The notes beneath the pieces are model-generated. The model had not been told where the DNA came from and did not search any database. It saw nothing but the letters and a program-made list of their open reading frames with translations. Source: Rhodocyclaceae bacterium (lineage in GTDB: Bacteria > Pseudomonadota > Gammaproteobacteria > Burkholderiales > Rhodocyclaceae). Taken from it: a stretch of DNA of 64,000 bases. Positions 34,893-43,573 of this stretch are shown piece after piece. The stretch is from NCBI GenBank assembly GCA_023383815.1, contig JAHDYG010000002.1:124001-188000 (forward strand). Reading direction: 5' to 3'. Numbering within the stretch: position 1 is the stretch's first letter; each line of letters opens with the position of its first letter. The position numbers and the translations under genes were made by a program.

Positions 34893-36206
34893 TCAAGTGT
34901 TCGCCGAGCGCTCCAGCAATTTGCGTCGCACCAGCTGGATGTGCTCGCGCAGTGTGTACAGTTCGCCGCTGTAGGCGAGCGGAACGCGGATCGCGTGCGC
35001 ATGTTCCTCGATCGCGTCGAGCTGTGCGAGATCTTCGCGCAGCGTGTGGGGATCGTGTGTGCCGTGCAGCCGGTTCTCCAGGAATTTCAACTCCCCGTAC
35101 CAGCGATAGACGCGTGAGCGCATCCGCCATGCGTAGAGCGCCGGGGCGACCCGCGACAGCGGGATCAGCAGCGCAATCAGCGGCAACAGCGACACGAGCA
35201 GGCGGTCGGTCAGGACCGCGAGCCAGAACGGCAGGTAGCGCTGCAGGAAGGGCGGGCCGGATTCGATGAAGCGCTGAGCAAGCTTGCTCGGAGGCAGATC
35301 GCGGGTGCGCAGCGCGGGGTAGTCGCCGGCCCCCTGGAACAGCCCCGGCTGGCCATGCACCTCGCGGGCCGCGAGCATCAGCAGGCTGACGATCGCCGGA
35401 TGGAGGTCGGCGCGTGCGACCAGGTTGGCGGTCGCGCCGAGCAGGCGCACGTCTTCCGGCGGATGCGGACCGGCAAGATCGACCGTGCCGGCGGGCAGGG
35501 TCTGGCTGGTCAGTTGCGGGATGCGGCGTGCGTAGGCGTCCACATGTTCGAGCCGGGCGAGCTCGATGCCGGGTGCGGCGAGCAGCCTGCGCACGGTAGG
35601 CGCCTCGGCGCCGGCGATCATGAAGAGCGCGTCGATCCGGCCCTCCCCCAGTGCGTCAGCCGCCTCTTCTCCGCCGAGCGCGAGCCATTCGATGTCCGAA
35701 GCAGCAAGGCCGGTCGCCGCGAGCATCTGCAGTGCGAGCAATTGGGTGCCGCTGCCGGTCGCGCCGATCGCGACCCGGCGTCCGGCCAGTGCGGTCAGCC
35801 GTTCGAGCGGCACCTCCAGGCGGTGAAAGATCCACACAGGTTCGAAATACATGCTGCCGAGCACCATCAGATCCGAAGAATCGGGCTCGTGCGCGATTCC
35901 GCTCTGGATGAAGCCAAGCTCGGCCCGCGGGTCGGTCTTGAGGCGGCGCAGGTTCTCGACCGAACCCGAGGTCGGCTCGAGCACGAGCGTGATGCCTTCG
36001 CGTGCCAGCGCCTCGCGGTAGCGCTCGGCATACAGCGCATAGGCGCCGCCCGGTGCGCCCGTCAGCATCGTCACGGTGTGCGGCGGGGCCGGACGGACGT
36101 AATGAAAGAGCAGCCAGAAGGTCGCGACCACCGCGGCGAGGGCCGCGACGAGGCTGAACACGAGCAGAATGCGGGGGCCTTCCCGCAGCCGGTCGAATGC
36201 ATGCAT
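34893..36206 (-). CDS. TAXI-family TRAP-type solute-binding protein with membrane anchors
   Basis: A 437-aa protein with the TAXI (TRAP-associated extracytoplasmic immunogenic) binding domain at about 42-300, including MLTGAPGGAYALYAERY and ATGSGTQ motifs. Unlike a free periplasmic protein it has an N-terminal membrane helix (about 12-36) and a second hydrophobic pair near 325-350, followed by a 90-residue charged, helical tail. No TRAP membrane subunit is nearby. Membrane-anchored TAXI proteins of this size are frequent in betaproteobacteria, but their transport role is unproven. A sensing function is possible. Confidence 0.85.
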   Translation of the reverse strand: MHAFDRLREGPRILLVFSLVAALAAVVATFWLLFHYVRPAPPHTVTMLTGAPGGAYALYAERYREALAREGITLVLEPTSGSVENLRRLKTDPRAELGFIQSGIAHEPDSSDLMVLGSMYFEPVWIFHRLEVPLERLTALAGRRVAIGATGSGTQLLALQMLAATGLAASDIEWLALGGEEAADALGEGRIDALFMIAGAEAPTVRRLLAAPGIELARLEHVDAYARRIPQLTSQTLPAGTVDLAGPHPPEDVRLLGATANLVARADLHPAIVSLLMLAAREVHGQPGLFQGAGDYPALRTRDLPPSKLAQRFIESGPPFLQRYLPFWLAVLTDRLLVSLLPLIALLIPLSRVAPALYAWRMRSRVYRWYGELKFLENRLHGTHDPHTLREDLAQLDAIEEHAHAIRVPLAYSGELYTLREHIQLVRRKLLERSANT

Positions 36207-36379
36207 GACCGCAGCCTAGCGCCATGTGCCAGGGCTGTCCATCGCGGGCAGGTTTGCGTCATCCGAAGCGCGCTCACGAGCTGCTCGGACGTCGCTGGCG
36301 CTCCTCCGACCGAGGGGGCGCCGATTGCAGCGTCGGCGGTCCGGACCCTTTCGCGCGCACCTCGATCCGGTGCGTGAAC

Positions 36380-37135
36380 CTACCCAGAGCGCTCGATGAG
36401 GACGTAGCGGTGCGGTTGGAGCGGGCGTGCCGGCACGTCTGCAATGATTCGGGCGCCATGTCGTTGAACCACGGTTCGGATTTCATCCCGGGTCATCCAG
36501 TTTCTCCTGCCTTTGCCACCGGAAAACCTGCTTCGCAAGGCGCGAAACAGATAGCGCGGTGATTGACCGTCCACATAATGGAACACGACGAAGCGACGAG
36601 CGACCCGCAGAAGCTCCGTGAGGAGTCTCTCACGCTCCTGTTGCGAGTACAGGTGATGCGAGAGCCGGACGCACACCGCACCCTCGATGCTGTCGTCGCC
36701 CAGTGGGATGTCGAGGGCCGAACCGCGGATCCAGATCTGGTGCGCAGCGTCGAATCGCTTCTCGCGACCGAGCAGGAGTTGTCCGGTCGCAATGTCCATC
36801 TCCAGAATCACATCGGCATGATCGGCGATCGTGGCAGTCAATCTTCCGCCTCCACTGGGGGCGTCCAGGATCGTGGTAACGGATTCGTACCGCGCCAGAA
36901 GGGCGTGCAGAATTTCCTTTTCGCGAATCGTAGTTCGGGATCGTCGCTGCTCGTAGCCTGCGTCATAGGTGCGGGCCGCATCGAGCGACTGGTACTTTCC
37001 TTGATAGGCAACCGTTTCCGCGGTCAAGCGCGTTCGTTGGGGTACGTCAGTTGGCCGCGAAGGGCGCAGGGCGGGTTCGGCCGTGGTTTTCGACACCAAC
37101 TGCGGGATCGGCGCGATCTGGTAATGGGCGTTCAT
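36380..37135 (-). CDS. Class I SAM-dependent methyltransferase
   Basis: A 251-aa methyltransferase. Motif I is ILDAPSGGGRL near 90-100, followed by an acidic residue (EMD near 114) for SAM ribose, and SALDIPLGDDSIEGAVCVRLSHHL as motif II/III, the pattern of methyltransferase type 11. Residues 1-60 are a disordered lead. GGAG is 8 nt upstream of the ATG. Codon use in and around this gene looks less GC-biased than neighbours, and it stands alone between two gene-poor stretches, which may indicate later acquisition. The substrate is unknown; lipid, quinone or small-molecule targets are all open. Confidence 0.82.
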   Translation of the reverse strand: MNAHYQIAPIPQLVSKTTAEPALRPSRPTDVPQRTRLTAETVAYQGKYQSLDAARTYDAGYEQRRSRTTIREKEILHALLARYESVTTILDAPSGGGRLTATIADHADVILEMDIATGQLLLGREKRFDAAHQIWIRGSALDIPLGDDSIEGAVCVRLSHHLYSQQERERLLTELLRVARRFVVFHYVDGQSPRYLFRALRSRFSGGKGRRNWMTRDEIRTVVQRHGARIIADVPARPLQPHRYVLIERSG

Positions 37136-37439
37136 TTCTTCGATTCTCCTTGTCCAGGGATTTGGTGCCGTCGCGTGTGATCGGCTGACCCATCTTCGCG
37201 GGACTCGATCGGGTTGGGTGCGTGAAACCCCGATGGCGCGAATTCCGAATTCCGGTCTGCCTTCCCGCTGCGTTGCGCAAGCCTACCGAGGCCCAGGTGA
37301 AGGATCGGTGATCCGGCCGTCAGCAAGTCGTGAGGACTGCAGTCATGCGACGATTCGCACATGAACCGGGGAGGACAGGTACGGCCCAAACCCTGGCCCG
37401 CCCCCGCTTGCGAGAACGCATGCAAGGGGCTGGGCGTCA
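37136..37439. other. Gene-poor region upstream of the methyltransferase
   Basis: 304 nt with no supported gene. It should carry the methyltransferase promoter, and an imperfect hairpin at 37403-37429 downstream of the PepSY gene may help end that transcript. An open frame across it on the minus strand (37132-37440) has no recognisable protein character. Confidence 0.5.
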
Positions 37440-37823
37440 TCAGCTCGAGCGCGCAGCGGGCTGGAGCAGGGGGTTGCCGGAACGTGTACCGTTCATGGAG
37501 CGCTCATCGCGCTTGCCGCTCTTGATCTCGATCCCGGTCACTTCGCCGCTGTGCGGGTCAACGTTCAGCTCGACGCGACGACCTTCGGAGTCGAGCGCCT
37601 CGACTTCATAGTCGTGGTCTTCACGCTCGATCTTGTCGATGTTGCGAAAGCCTGCTGACTCGAGGATGACCTGGATCTGCGGCAAAGACAGCCATTGTCG
37701 CTGGCTGGCAACCGCCTGGGTGTCGCCGTTCGTCTGGGCGAACGCGATCGGGGCAAGCATGACTCCGCCGAACGTGAGGACGGCGCCGAGGGCAAGGGTG
37801 CTGAAAACAGTGGTGGCACGCAT
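37440..37823 (-). CDS. Secreted PepSY-domain protein
   Basis: A 127-aa exported protein. A signal peptide covers residues 1-29 (cleavage after AFA). One PepSY domain spans about 45-100, with SLPQIQVILESAGFRNIDKIE and the typical YEVEALDSEGRRVELNVDPHSGEV repeat end. PepSY proteins bind or inhibit partners outside the cytoplasm and often sit under two-component control. AGGAG is 8 nt upstream of the ATG. Tandem TGAA and TTCA repeats about 11 nt apart lie upstream at 37864-37927 and look like OmpR/PhoB-type half-sites. No partner gene is adjacent. Confidence 0.85.
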   Translation of the reverse strand: MRATTVFSTLALGAVLTFGGVMLAPIAFAQTNGDTQAVASQRQWLSLPQIQVILESAGFRNIDKIEREDHDYEVEALDSEGRRVELNVDPHSGEVTGIEIKSGKRDERSMNGTRSGNPLLQPAARSS

Positions 37824-37863
37824 GATGTTCTCCTGGGTGGGTGGCCGCGGTCTTCATTGACCG

Positions 37864-37927
37864 TGAATGCATTGTGTGAACCGCGCACTGAACGCACCCT
37901 GAAGGGGCGGTTCATCGGGCGTTCATC
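37864..37927. promoter_or_regulatory. Tandem TGAA/TTCA repeats, likely response-regulator sites
   Basis: TGAA occurs at 37864, 37877, 37889 and 37900 (steps of 13, 12 and 11 nt), then GTTCATC twice at 37910 and 37921 (11-nt step). Such helical-turn spacing is usual for OmpR/PhoB-family binding sites. The array lies 41-104 nt upstream of the PepSY gene and about 150 nt upstream of lldD. Confidence 0.5.
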
Positions 37928-38077
37928 TCCTGACGTTCGTGTCCTGACGTCGCGCGCGTGCTTGCCGGCGATCGGGCTGGTTCAGGCAGAATGGGCGCTT
38001 TGCTGCGCATCGCTCGCGGAGCGCGGGATCCTGCCGCGCCGGAATGCGCAATCCGGTTCGAACGAAGGGAGAACGAC

Positions 38078-39238
38078 ATGACCGTCATCACCTGCATCGA
38101 GGATCTGCGCCGTCTTGCGCGACGGCGCGTGCCGCGGATGTTCTACGACTATGCGGACTCCGGCTCCTGGACCGAGTCGACCTACCGTGCAAACGCCGAG
38201 GATTTCAAGCCGATCCGCCTGCGTCAGCGGGTGGCGGTAAACATCGAGCACCGCAACCTCCATTCCACCCTCATCGGGCAGAAGGTCACGATGCCGGTGG
38301 CGCTTGCGCCGACCGGGCTGACCGGCATGCAGCATGCCGATGGCGAGATCCTCGCAGCGCGCGCAGCCGAGCGCTTCGGCGTACCGTTCACGCTGTCGAC
38401 GATGAGCATCTGCTCGATCGAGGATGTCGCCGCCCACACCACGAACCCCTTCTGGTTCCAGCTCTACGTGATGCGTGACCGCCGCTTCATCGAGGCCCTG
38501 ATCGGACGCGCGCGCGAGGCCGGATGTTCGGCGCTGATGCTTACGCTGGATCTGCAGATCCTCGGCCAGCGCCACAAGGATCTGAAGAACGGGCTGACGG
38601 TGCCGCCCAAGCCCAGCCTTTCCAGCCTGCTTGACCTCGCCACCAAGCCGCGCTGGTGCCTCGGCATGCTGGGCACGAAGCGGCGCGGTTTCGGCAACAT
38701 CATCGGCCACGTCCAGGGTGTGAGCGACATGGCCTCGCTCGCGACCTGGACGGCGGAACAGTTCGACCCGACCCTGTCCTGGGATGATGTCGAGTGGATC
38801 AAGAAGTGCTGGGGCGGCCCGCTCATCCTCAAGGGCATCCTCGACGTCGAGGATGCGCGCCGTGCGGCCGACAGTGGCGCCGATGCGCTCATCGTGTCGA
38901 ACCACGGTGGCCGCCAGCTCGACGGTGCGGTTTCTTCGATCGCGGCCCTGCCAGCCATCGTCGAGGCGGTTGGTGACCGCATCGAGGTGTGGATGGACGG
39001 CGGCATCACGAGTGGGCAGGATGTGCTCAAGGCGGTCGCCCTCGGGGCGCGCGGAACATTGATCGGGCGCCCCTTCTTGTACGGTCTGGGAGCGCTCGGC
39101 GAGGCCGGCGTGACGCGCTGCCTGGAGATCCTGCAACGCGAACTCGATCTCAGCATGGCCTTCTGTGGCCGCACCGACATCGCCGAAGTCGACCGCAGCA
39201 TTCTCGTTCCGGGCACCGAGCCGGGGATCCGGGTGTGA
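38078..39238 (+). CDS. lldD: FMN-dependent L-lactate dehydrogenase / alpha-hydroxy-acid oxidase
   Basis: A 386-aa FMN enzyme of the alpha-hydroxy-acid oxidase family, oxidising L-lactate to pyruvate and passing electrons to the quinone pool. The family start FYDYADSGSWTE is at about 22-33, the proton-abstracting His276 is in SNHGGRQLDG, and the FMN-binding DGGITSGQD follows. The ATG at 38078 has AGGGAG upstream and gives the normal length (E. coli LldD 396); the longer frame to 37958 adds low-quality residues. No lldR or permease neighbour is present. Other 2-hydroxyacids (glycolate, mandelate) cannot be excluded. Confidence 0.88.
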   Translation: MTVITCIEDLRRLARRRVPRMFYDYADSGSWTESTYRANAEDFKPIRLRQRVAVNIEHRNLHSTLIGQKVTMPVALAPTGLTGMQHADGEILAARAAERFGVPFTLSTMSICSIEDVAAHTTNPFWFQLYVMRDRRFIEALIGRAREAGCSALMLTLDLQILGQRHKDLKNGLTVPPKPSLSSLLDLATKPRWCLGMLGTKRRGFGNIIGHVQGVSDMASLATWTAEQFDPTLSWDDVEWIKKCWGGPLILKGILDVEDARRAADSGADALIVSNHGGRQLDGAVSSIAALPAIVEAVGDRIEVWMDGGITSGQDVLKAVALGARGTLIGRPFLYGLGALGEAGVTRCLEILQRELDLSMAFCGRTDIAEVDRSILVPGTEPGIRV

Positions 39239-39315
39239 TAGGCTTTATCCCTTCGTGTTATCCAGCCGGCGCGCGGGCGATCCCCGCCCGGGCTTCTGAA
39301 CGGGAGAAATGAGTC

Positions 39316-40236
39316 ATGGAAGCGTTCTCGATCTTTGCTGCGGTCGTCGTGCTGGTGGCCGTCGCGCTCGTGGTCGCCGGGGTCAAGACCGTGCCTCAGG
39401 GCGAGAAGTGGACGGTCGAGCGCTTCGGCCGCTACACCCGCACGCTTGAATCCGGCTTGCGCCTGATCGTGCCTTTCGTCGACCGCATCGGGCGCAAGCT
39501 GACGGTCATGGAGCAGGTGCTCGACGTGCCGGCCCAGACCGTCATCACCAAGGACAACGCGGCGGTCGTGGCCGATGGGGTCGTGTTCTTCCGCATCGAC
39601 GACGCGGCGCGGGCGGCCTACCAGGTGCGCAATCTCGAAGAGGCGATCGTCAATCTCACGACGACGAACCTGCGCTCGGTGATCGGTGCGATGGACCTCG
39701 ACGATACCCTGTCGAACCGGCAGAAGATCAACGAGATCCTGATGGGGGTTGTCGACGAGGCGACCAACCCGTGGGGCATCAAGATCATCCGCATCGAGAT
39801 CCGAGATCTCAAGATGTCGGCCGAACTGCAGGACGCGATGAACCTGCAGATGACCGCCGAGCGGCGCCGCCGTGCCCAGGTCACCGAGGCCAACGGCCGT
39901 CGTGAGGCCGAGATCCTGCAGGCCGAGGGCGAGAAGCAGGCGGCGATCCTGCGCGCCGAAGGCGACCGCCAGGCGGCGTTCCTGAATGCCGAAGCGCGCG
40001 AGCGCGAGGCACTGGCTGAAGCGAAGGCGACGCAGATGGTGTCGCAGGCAATCGCCGCCGGCAACATCCAGGCGATCCAGTACTTTCTCGGCACCAAGTA
40101 CGTCGAGGCCCTGAAGGAGATCGGCGCGGCCGACAACAGCAAGCTCGTGCTGATGCCGCTCGAGGCAGGCGGCATCACCGGTGCCGTGGCCGGCATCACT
40201 GAACTGGTCCGCCAGGCCGCGCCCCCGCGCGCCTGA
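39316..40236 (+). CDS. qmcA: SPFH/stomatin-like membrane protein (QmcA type)
   Basis: A 306-aa SPFH (band 7) protein. One N-terminal membrane helix (about 4-24) precedes the SPFH domain (PQGEKWTVERFGRY to about 190), and a long Glu/Ala/Arg coiled coil (195-250) drives ring-like oligomers. It forms membrane microdomains and often guards FtsH-type proteolysis. GGGAGAAATGAGTC gives the ribosome site. It is followed by an NfeD-like gene 43 nt on, the classic SPFH-NfeD pair. Confidence 0.93.
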   Translation: MEAFSIFAAVVVLVAVALVVAGVKTVPQGEKWTVERFGRYTRTLESGLRLIVPFVDRIGRKLTVMEQVLDVPAQTVITKDNAAVVADGVVFFRIDDAARAAYQVRNLEEAIVNLTTTNLRSVIGAMDLDDTLSNRQKINEILMGVVDEATNPWGIKIIRIEIRDLKMSAELQDAMNLQMTAERRRRAQVTEANGRREAEILQAEGEKQAAILRAEGDRQAAFLNAEAREREALAEAKATQMVSQAIAAGNIQAIQYFLGTKYVEALKEIGAADNSKLVLMPLEAGGITGAVAGITELVRQAAPPRA

Positions 40237-40279
40237 GGCACTGCGCGCAGGCCGCCGATTCTCGCAGGAGGCGTTTTCG

Positions 40280-40738
40280 ATGTTCGAGTCGCTCTTCGTC
40301 TCCCCCTGGTACTGGGTCATCGCAGGGGTCGTGCTCGCGGGGCTGGAGATTGCCGCGCCGGGCGTGTATCTGCTGTGGATCGGCCTCGGTGCGATTGTGG
40401 TCGGGCTGGCGCTCTGGCTGCTGCCCGACCTTGGGGTTTCCGGGCAGATGCTGCTCTTCGCCGTTGCGATGATCGCCTCGACCGGACTCGGTTTCGTCAT
40501 CCAGCGCAAGGGGGCGCCCAGACCCGGCGAGCCGGAGCTGAACCAGGAGCTCCTGGCGCTCGTCGGACGCCGCTTCGTCGCGCTCGATGATTTCTCGGCC
40601 GGGCGCGGGCGCGTGCGGGTCGGGGATGGCAGTTACAGCGCGAGCTGCGAGGATCCGGTCGCGAAAGGGGAAACCGTGGAAGTCTCGGCGATCGATCACG
40701 GCATCCTGAAGGTGGTCCGGCGGCCCGTTTCGCAGTAA
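40280..40738 (+). CDS. NfeD-family membrane protein
   Basis: A 152-aa short NfeD protein, partner of the SPFH protein just upstream. Three hydrophobic helices (about 8-28, 29-48, 53-72) precede an OB-fold soluble domain (about 90-148) ending in the typical DHGILKVVR stretch. AGGAGG at 40266-40271 sets the start at 40280 rather than the longer frame. NfeD proteins are thought to stabilise or assemble SPFH rings; the exact role is not known. Confidence 0.9.
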   Translation: MFESLFVSPWYWVIAGVVLAGLEIAAPGVYLLWIGLGAIVVGLALWLLPDLGVSGQMLLFAVAMIASTGLGFVIQRKGAPRPGEPELNQELLALVGRRFVALDDFSAGRGRVRVGDGSYSASCEDPVAKGETVEVSAIDHGILKVVRRPVSQ

Positions 40739-40772
40739 GGAGCGCTCGGACCAGAGAAGGCGCTTCGGGTCG

Positions 40773-42917
40773 ATGCATTTTTCCCTGTCACTCAAGCGGC
40801 TCGTACATGGCCAGCACTTTCTCAGTGGCCTGATCGCTGCGATCGGCGTCATCGGCCTCGGCCTGCTCGCCCATTGGTGGGCCGATGCCGCGACGGCGAT
40901 GGCCCTGAGCACCGGAGTGCTGTGTGCGAGCCTCGTGGACCTGCCGGCCTCGCTGCGCCACAAGGGTATCGATCTCCTGGCCGCCGCGTTCGGCGGTGCC
41001 CTGGTCACCCTGCTGATCGCGTTCGCGCATCCGCTGGCTCACCATCAGGGGGCGGCGGTGCTGCTGATCGGTTTCGTCGCCGCCATGCTGACCGGGTTTG
41101 GCAAGCGGGCGATGCCGCTCAGTTTTTCCTTGCTGCTGGCAATGGTGCTGGTCCTCGGTTCGCCCGCAGCCGGGCTGCTCGAACCGGCGGCACAGGGGCT
41201 GCTGTTTATCGCAGGTGCGCTGGCGTACGCGGTTTACGCGCTTGTGGCGGGTTGGGGCCTGCGTCGGCGGCTGCGGCGCCAGGCGCTGGCTGAGAGCCTG
41301 TTCGAGCTGGCCACGTTCGCGCGTGTCTCGGCCGACTACTTTCGCGAGGATGCGCCGCTGGATGCTTGCTGTGCCGCGCTCGTCGCGCAGCAGGGGCGAG
41401 TGTCCGAGAAGCAGCAGGGCGCGCGTGATCTGGTCTTCGAGGCGCTGCGTTCTGGAGAGGACTGGCGCTTTGTCGCGCTGTTGAAGGAAGCCGTAGACCT
41501 GTACGAGACCCTGCTGTCGGGGCAGACCGACCTCGAACTGCTGCGTCGTCAGTACGCCGGCAGCGACACACTGGCACTGCTGCACGACCTTGCGGCGAAG
41601 TTCGGCGTCGATCTGGAGGCGATCGCGATTGCGGTGCTGCGCCATCGGCAGCCCGCGGTTCGGGTACGCTATCAGGCCGAACTCTTCGCACTCGAGCACG
41701 AGATCGCGCGTGCGCCCGAAGCCCGGCTGGCTCGCGGCGCTGAACGCGAAGCGCACGAGGCGCTGAAGGGAACGGTGTACAAGCTGCGTCGCGCCGCGCA
41801 GCAGAGCGCGCGCCTGCACGCACTGCTCGAACCTTCGGCTGAGCTGCCCGAGCGCGATCCGGTGGTCGACGACCCGTCGGCTTTCGTGAGTCCGCCCAGT
41901 TACACCCTGGCGCGACTGCGTGCGGCGTTCGGGCTGCAGTCTCCAGTCCTGCGCCACGCGGTGCGCTCGACGCTGGCGCTTGCCTGTGGCGCGGCGGTCG
42001 CGAGCTTCATGCCGCAGGGCGCGCACGGGTACTGGATCCTGCTGACCATCGTCGTGATCATGCGCTCCAGCTTTGCCGCGATGCGCCAACGCTACGGCGA
42101 CCGCCTGATGGGCAACCTGATCGGTTGTCTGGCAGCTGCCGCGGTGCTGGCGCTCGATCCGCCGCCGGCGGTGGTGGTCGCACTGCTGTTCGGCTGCGTG
42201 ACGGTCGCCCACACCTTCGTCACGCTCAACTATCGGACCACCTCGATCGCCGCCTGCCTGCTCGCGCTGCTGCATCTGAGCTATGTCCAGTCGAGCGAAT
42301 TCCTGGTCGTCGAACGGCTCATCGATACCGCGATCGGAGCGGGAATCGCCTTTGTGTTCAGTTACCTGTGGCCAAGCTGGGAATACCGCAGCGTGCCGGG
42401 CCTGGTTCGCACGTTGCGCGAAACGGCCCACGAGTACGCGCGGCTGGTGCTCGTGCGCACCCCCGACGAGCTCCGCTACCGCCTCGCGCGCAAGGCCCTC
42501 TTCGAGGCGATCGCAAACCTGTCGCTGGCACAGCAGGCCATGGCACGCGAGCCGAAGAGCGCGCGTTCAGGGCTTGTGGAACTGCAGGCGCTCGTTGCCG
42601 ACGGCTACCGCCTTGCGGTGCAACTCGTCGCGGTGCGCTTCATCTTGAAGGAGCGCGCGGGTGAATTTGACGCCGATGCCGCTGCGCCGGGTCTCGACAA
42701 GGCGCTCGCCTACGTCCGCGATTGCCTCGAGATCCGGAATCCGGCGATCGTGCGGCCGGAAGCGACGCAATCGTCGGCCGTCCTGCCTACGGCCGACCCC
42801 GGCTGGCCGGCCGACTGGAACATGACGACCTTGCTGCAGCGCCGTCTGGCCTTGATGGAACGCGCGGCGGCCTCTCTGCGCGACGACGTGCAGCGCCTTC
42901 CGCAGCCCTTGCGCTGA
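40773..42917 (+). CDS. FUSC-family inner-membrane protein (YccS/YhfK-like)
   Basis: A 714-aa membrane protein of the fusaric-acid-resistance-like (FUSC) family. Six hydrophobic segments lie in about 15-160, then a cytoplasmic helical region (about 165-380), then a second membrane block (about 395-535) with the FUSC_2 motif near GYWILLTIVVIMRSSFAAMRQR, and a C-terminal helical domain. This two-fold design matches YccS. Such proteins are thought to export aromatic acids or other toxic compounds, but the substrate is unproven. No membrane-fusion or outer-membrane partner gene is adjacent. Confidence 0.88.
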   Translation: MHFSLSLKRLVHGQHFLSGLIAAIGVIGLGLLAHWWADAATAMALSTGVLCASLVDLPASLRHKGIDLLAAAFGGALVTLLIAFAHPLAHHQGAAVLLIGFVAAMLTGFGKRAMPLSFSLLLAMVLVLGSPAAGLLEPAAQGLLFIAGALAYAVYALVAGWGLRRRLRRQALAESLFELATFARVSADYFREDAPLDACCAALVAQQGRVSEKQQGARDLVFEALRSGEDWRFVALLKEAVDLYETLLSGQTDLELLRRQYAGSDTLALLHDLAAKFGVDLEAIAIAVLRHRQPAVRVRYQAELFALEHEIARAPEARLARGAEREAHEALKGTVYKLRRAAQQSARLHALLEPSAELPERDPVVDDPSAFVSPPSYTLARLRAAFGLQSPVLRHAVRSTLALACGAAVASFMPQGAHGYWILLTIVVIMRSSFAAMRQRYGDRLMGNLIGCLAAAAVLALDPPPAVVVALLFGCVTVAHTFVTLNYRTTSIAACLLALLHLSYVQSSEFLVVERLIDTAIGAGIAFVFSYLWPSWEYRSVPGLVRTLRETAHEYARLVLVRTPDELRYRLARKALFEAIANLSLAQQAMAREPKSARSGLVELQALVADGYRLAVQLVAVRFILKERAGEFDADAAAPGLDKALAYVRDCLEIRNPAIVRPEATQSSAVLPTADPGWPADWNMTTLLQRRLALMERAAASLRDDVQRLPQPLR

Positions 42918-42990
42918 CGGCTTCCTGTATACCCACCCGACCATCTCGGCCATCCATCCCGAGCGGCCCGAACTGCTGCCTCGCTTGCGC

Positions 42991-42996
42991 TATAAT
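42991..42996 (+). promoter_or_regulatory. -10 element of tRNA-Thr
   Basis: A perfect TATAAT ending 9 nt before the mature tRNA-Thr 5' end. No good -35 hexamer is visible. Confidence 0.5.
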
Positions 42997-43005
42997 CCGC
43001 CGCGC

Positions 43006-43081
43006 GCCGGCATAGCTCAGTTGGTAGAGCAACCGCCTTGTAAGCGGTAGGTCGTCTGTTCGAGTCAGACTGTCGGCACCA
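43006..43081 (+). tRNA. tRNA-Thr (anticodon TGT)
   Basis: A 76-nt cloverleaf with the CCA end encoded. The acceptor stem GCCGGCA pairs with TGTCGGC (one G-T pair), the anticodon stem ACCGC/GCGGT encloses loop CTTGTAA with anticodon TGT at 43039-43041, and the T arm has GTTCGAGTC. It reads ACA codons. Confidence 0.97.
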
Positions 43082-43117
43082 TTTTCTGATCTGCGCTGCG
43101 AGTGAGCGATCGTTCGC

Positions 43118-43555
43118 TCAGCCCAGCACCCCGAGCGTCACTGTCGTCAGGGCCAGATAACGCCCGGCTTTTGCGATGAAGACGAGCAGCACGAAGCTCC
43201 ACAGCGGCTCGCGCATCAGGCCAGCGACTACCGTCAGCGGGTCGCCGATCACCGGCATCCACGACAGCAGCAAAGACCACCGCCCCCAGCGGTGGTAGCG
43301 GTTCTGTGCGCGCTGGAGCTTTTCTCCGGAAACCGGAAACCAGCGCTTGTGGCGCCAGCGTTCGATTCCGCGCCCAAAGAGCCAGTTCACGACCGAACCG
43401 AGCACGTTGCCGATCGTGGCGACCGCGAGCAGGGTCGGGACCGGATGCTCGCCGAGGATCAGCAGGCCCACGAGGAGCGCCTCAGACTGCATCGGCAGGA
43501 GTGTCGCAGCGCCGAAGGCTGCGGCAAAGAGGCCCGGATAGGCCGGATCGATCAT
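43118..43555 (-). CDS. YqaA-family (SNARE-associated/DedA-like) membrane protein
   Basis: A 145-aa membrane protein with four hydrophobic stretches (about 6-36, 40-60, 92-112, 118-140). The NVLGSVVNWLFGRG and WMPVIGDPLTVVAGLMR motifs are those of the YqaA branch of the SNARE-associated/DedA superfamily. DedA proteins are tied to lipid-carrier (undecaprenyl phosphate) recycling and proton-motive force, but YqaA itself is uncharacterised. It lies 18 nt downstream of arfB on the same strand and converges on tRNA-Thr. Confidence 0.85.
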   Translation of the reverse strand: MIDPAYPGLFAAAFGAATLLPMQSEALLVGLLILGEHPVPTLLAVATIGNVLGSVVNWLFGRGIERWRHKRWFPVSGEKLQRAQNRYHRWGRWSLLLSWMPVIGDPLTVVAGLMREPLWSFVLLVFIAKAGRYLALTTVTLGVLG

Positions 43556-43573
43556 GGCAGCGGCGTGCTGTGG

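Noticed and set aside
37403-37429. Hairpin downstream of the PepSY gene
   Set aside because: The stem has a bulge and no T-run, so it was not called as a terminator.
37132-37440. 102-codon minus-strand frame between the methyltransferase and PepSY genes
   Set aside because: No ribosome site, domain or membrane segment, and composition unlike the coding neighbours.
37958-38077. N-terminal extension of lldD
   Set aside because: The 40 extra residues are unlike the family and the ATG at 38078 has a good ribosome site.
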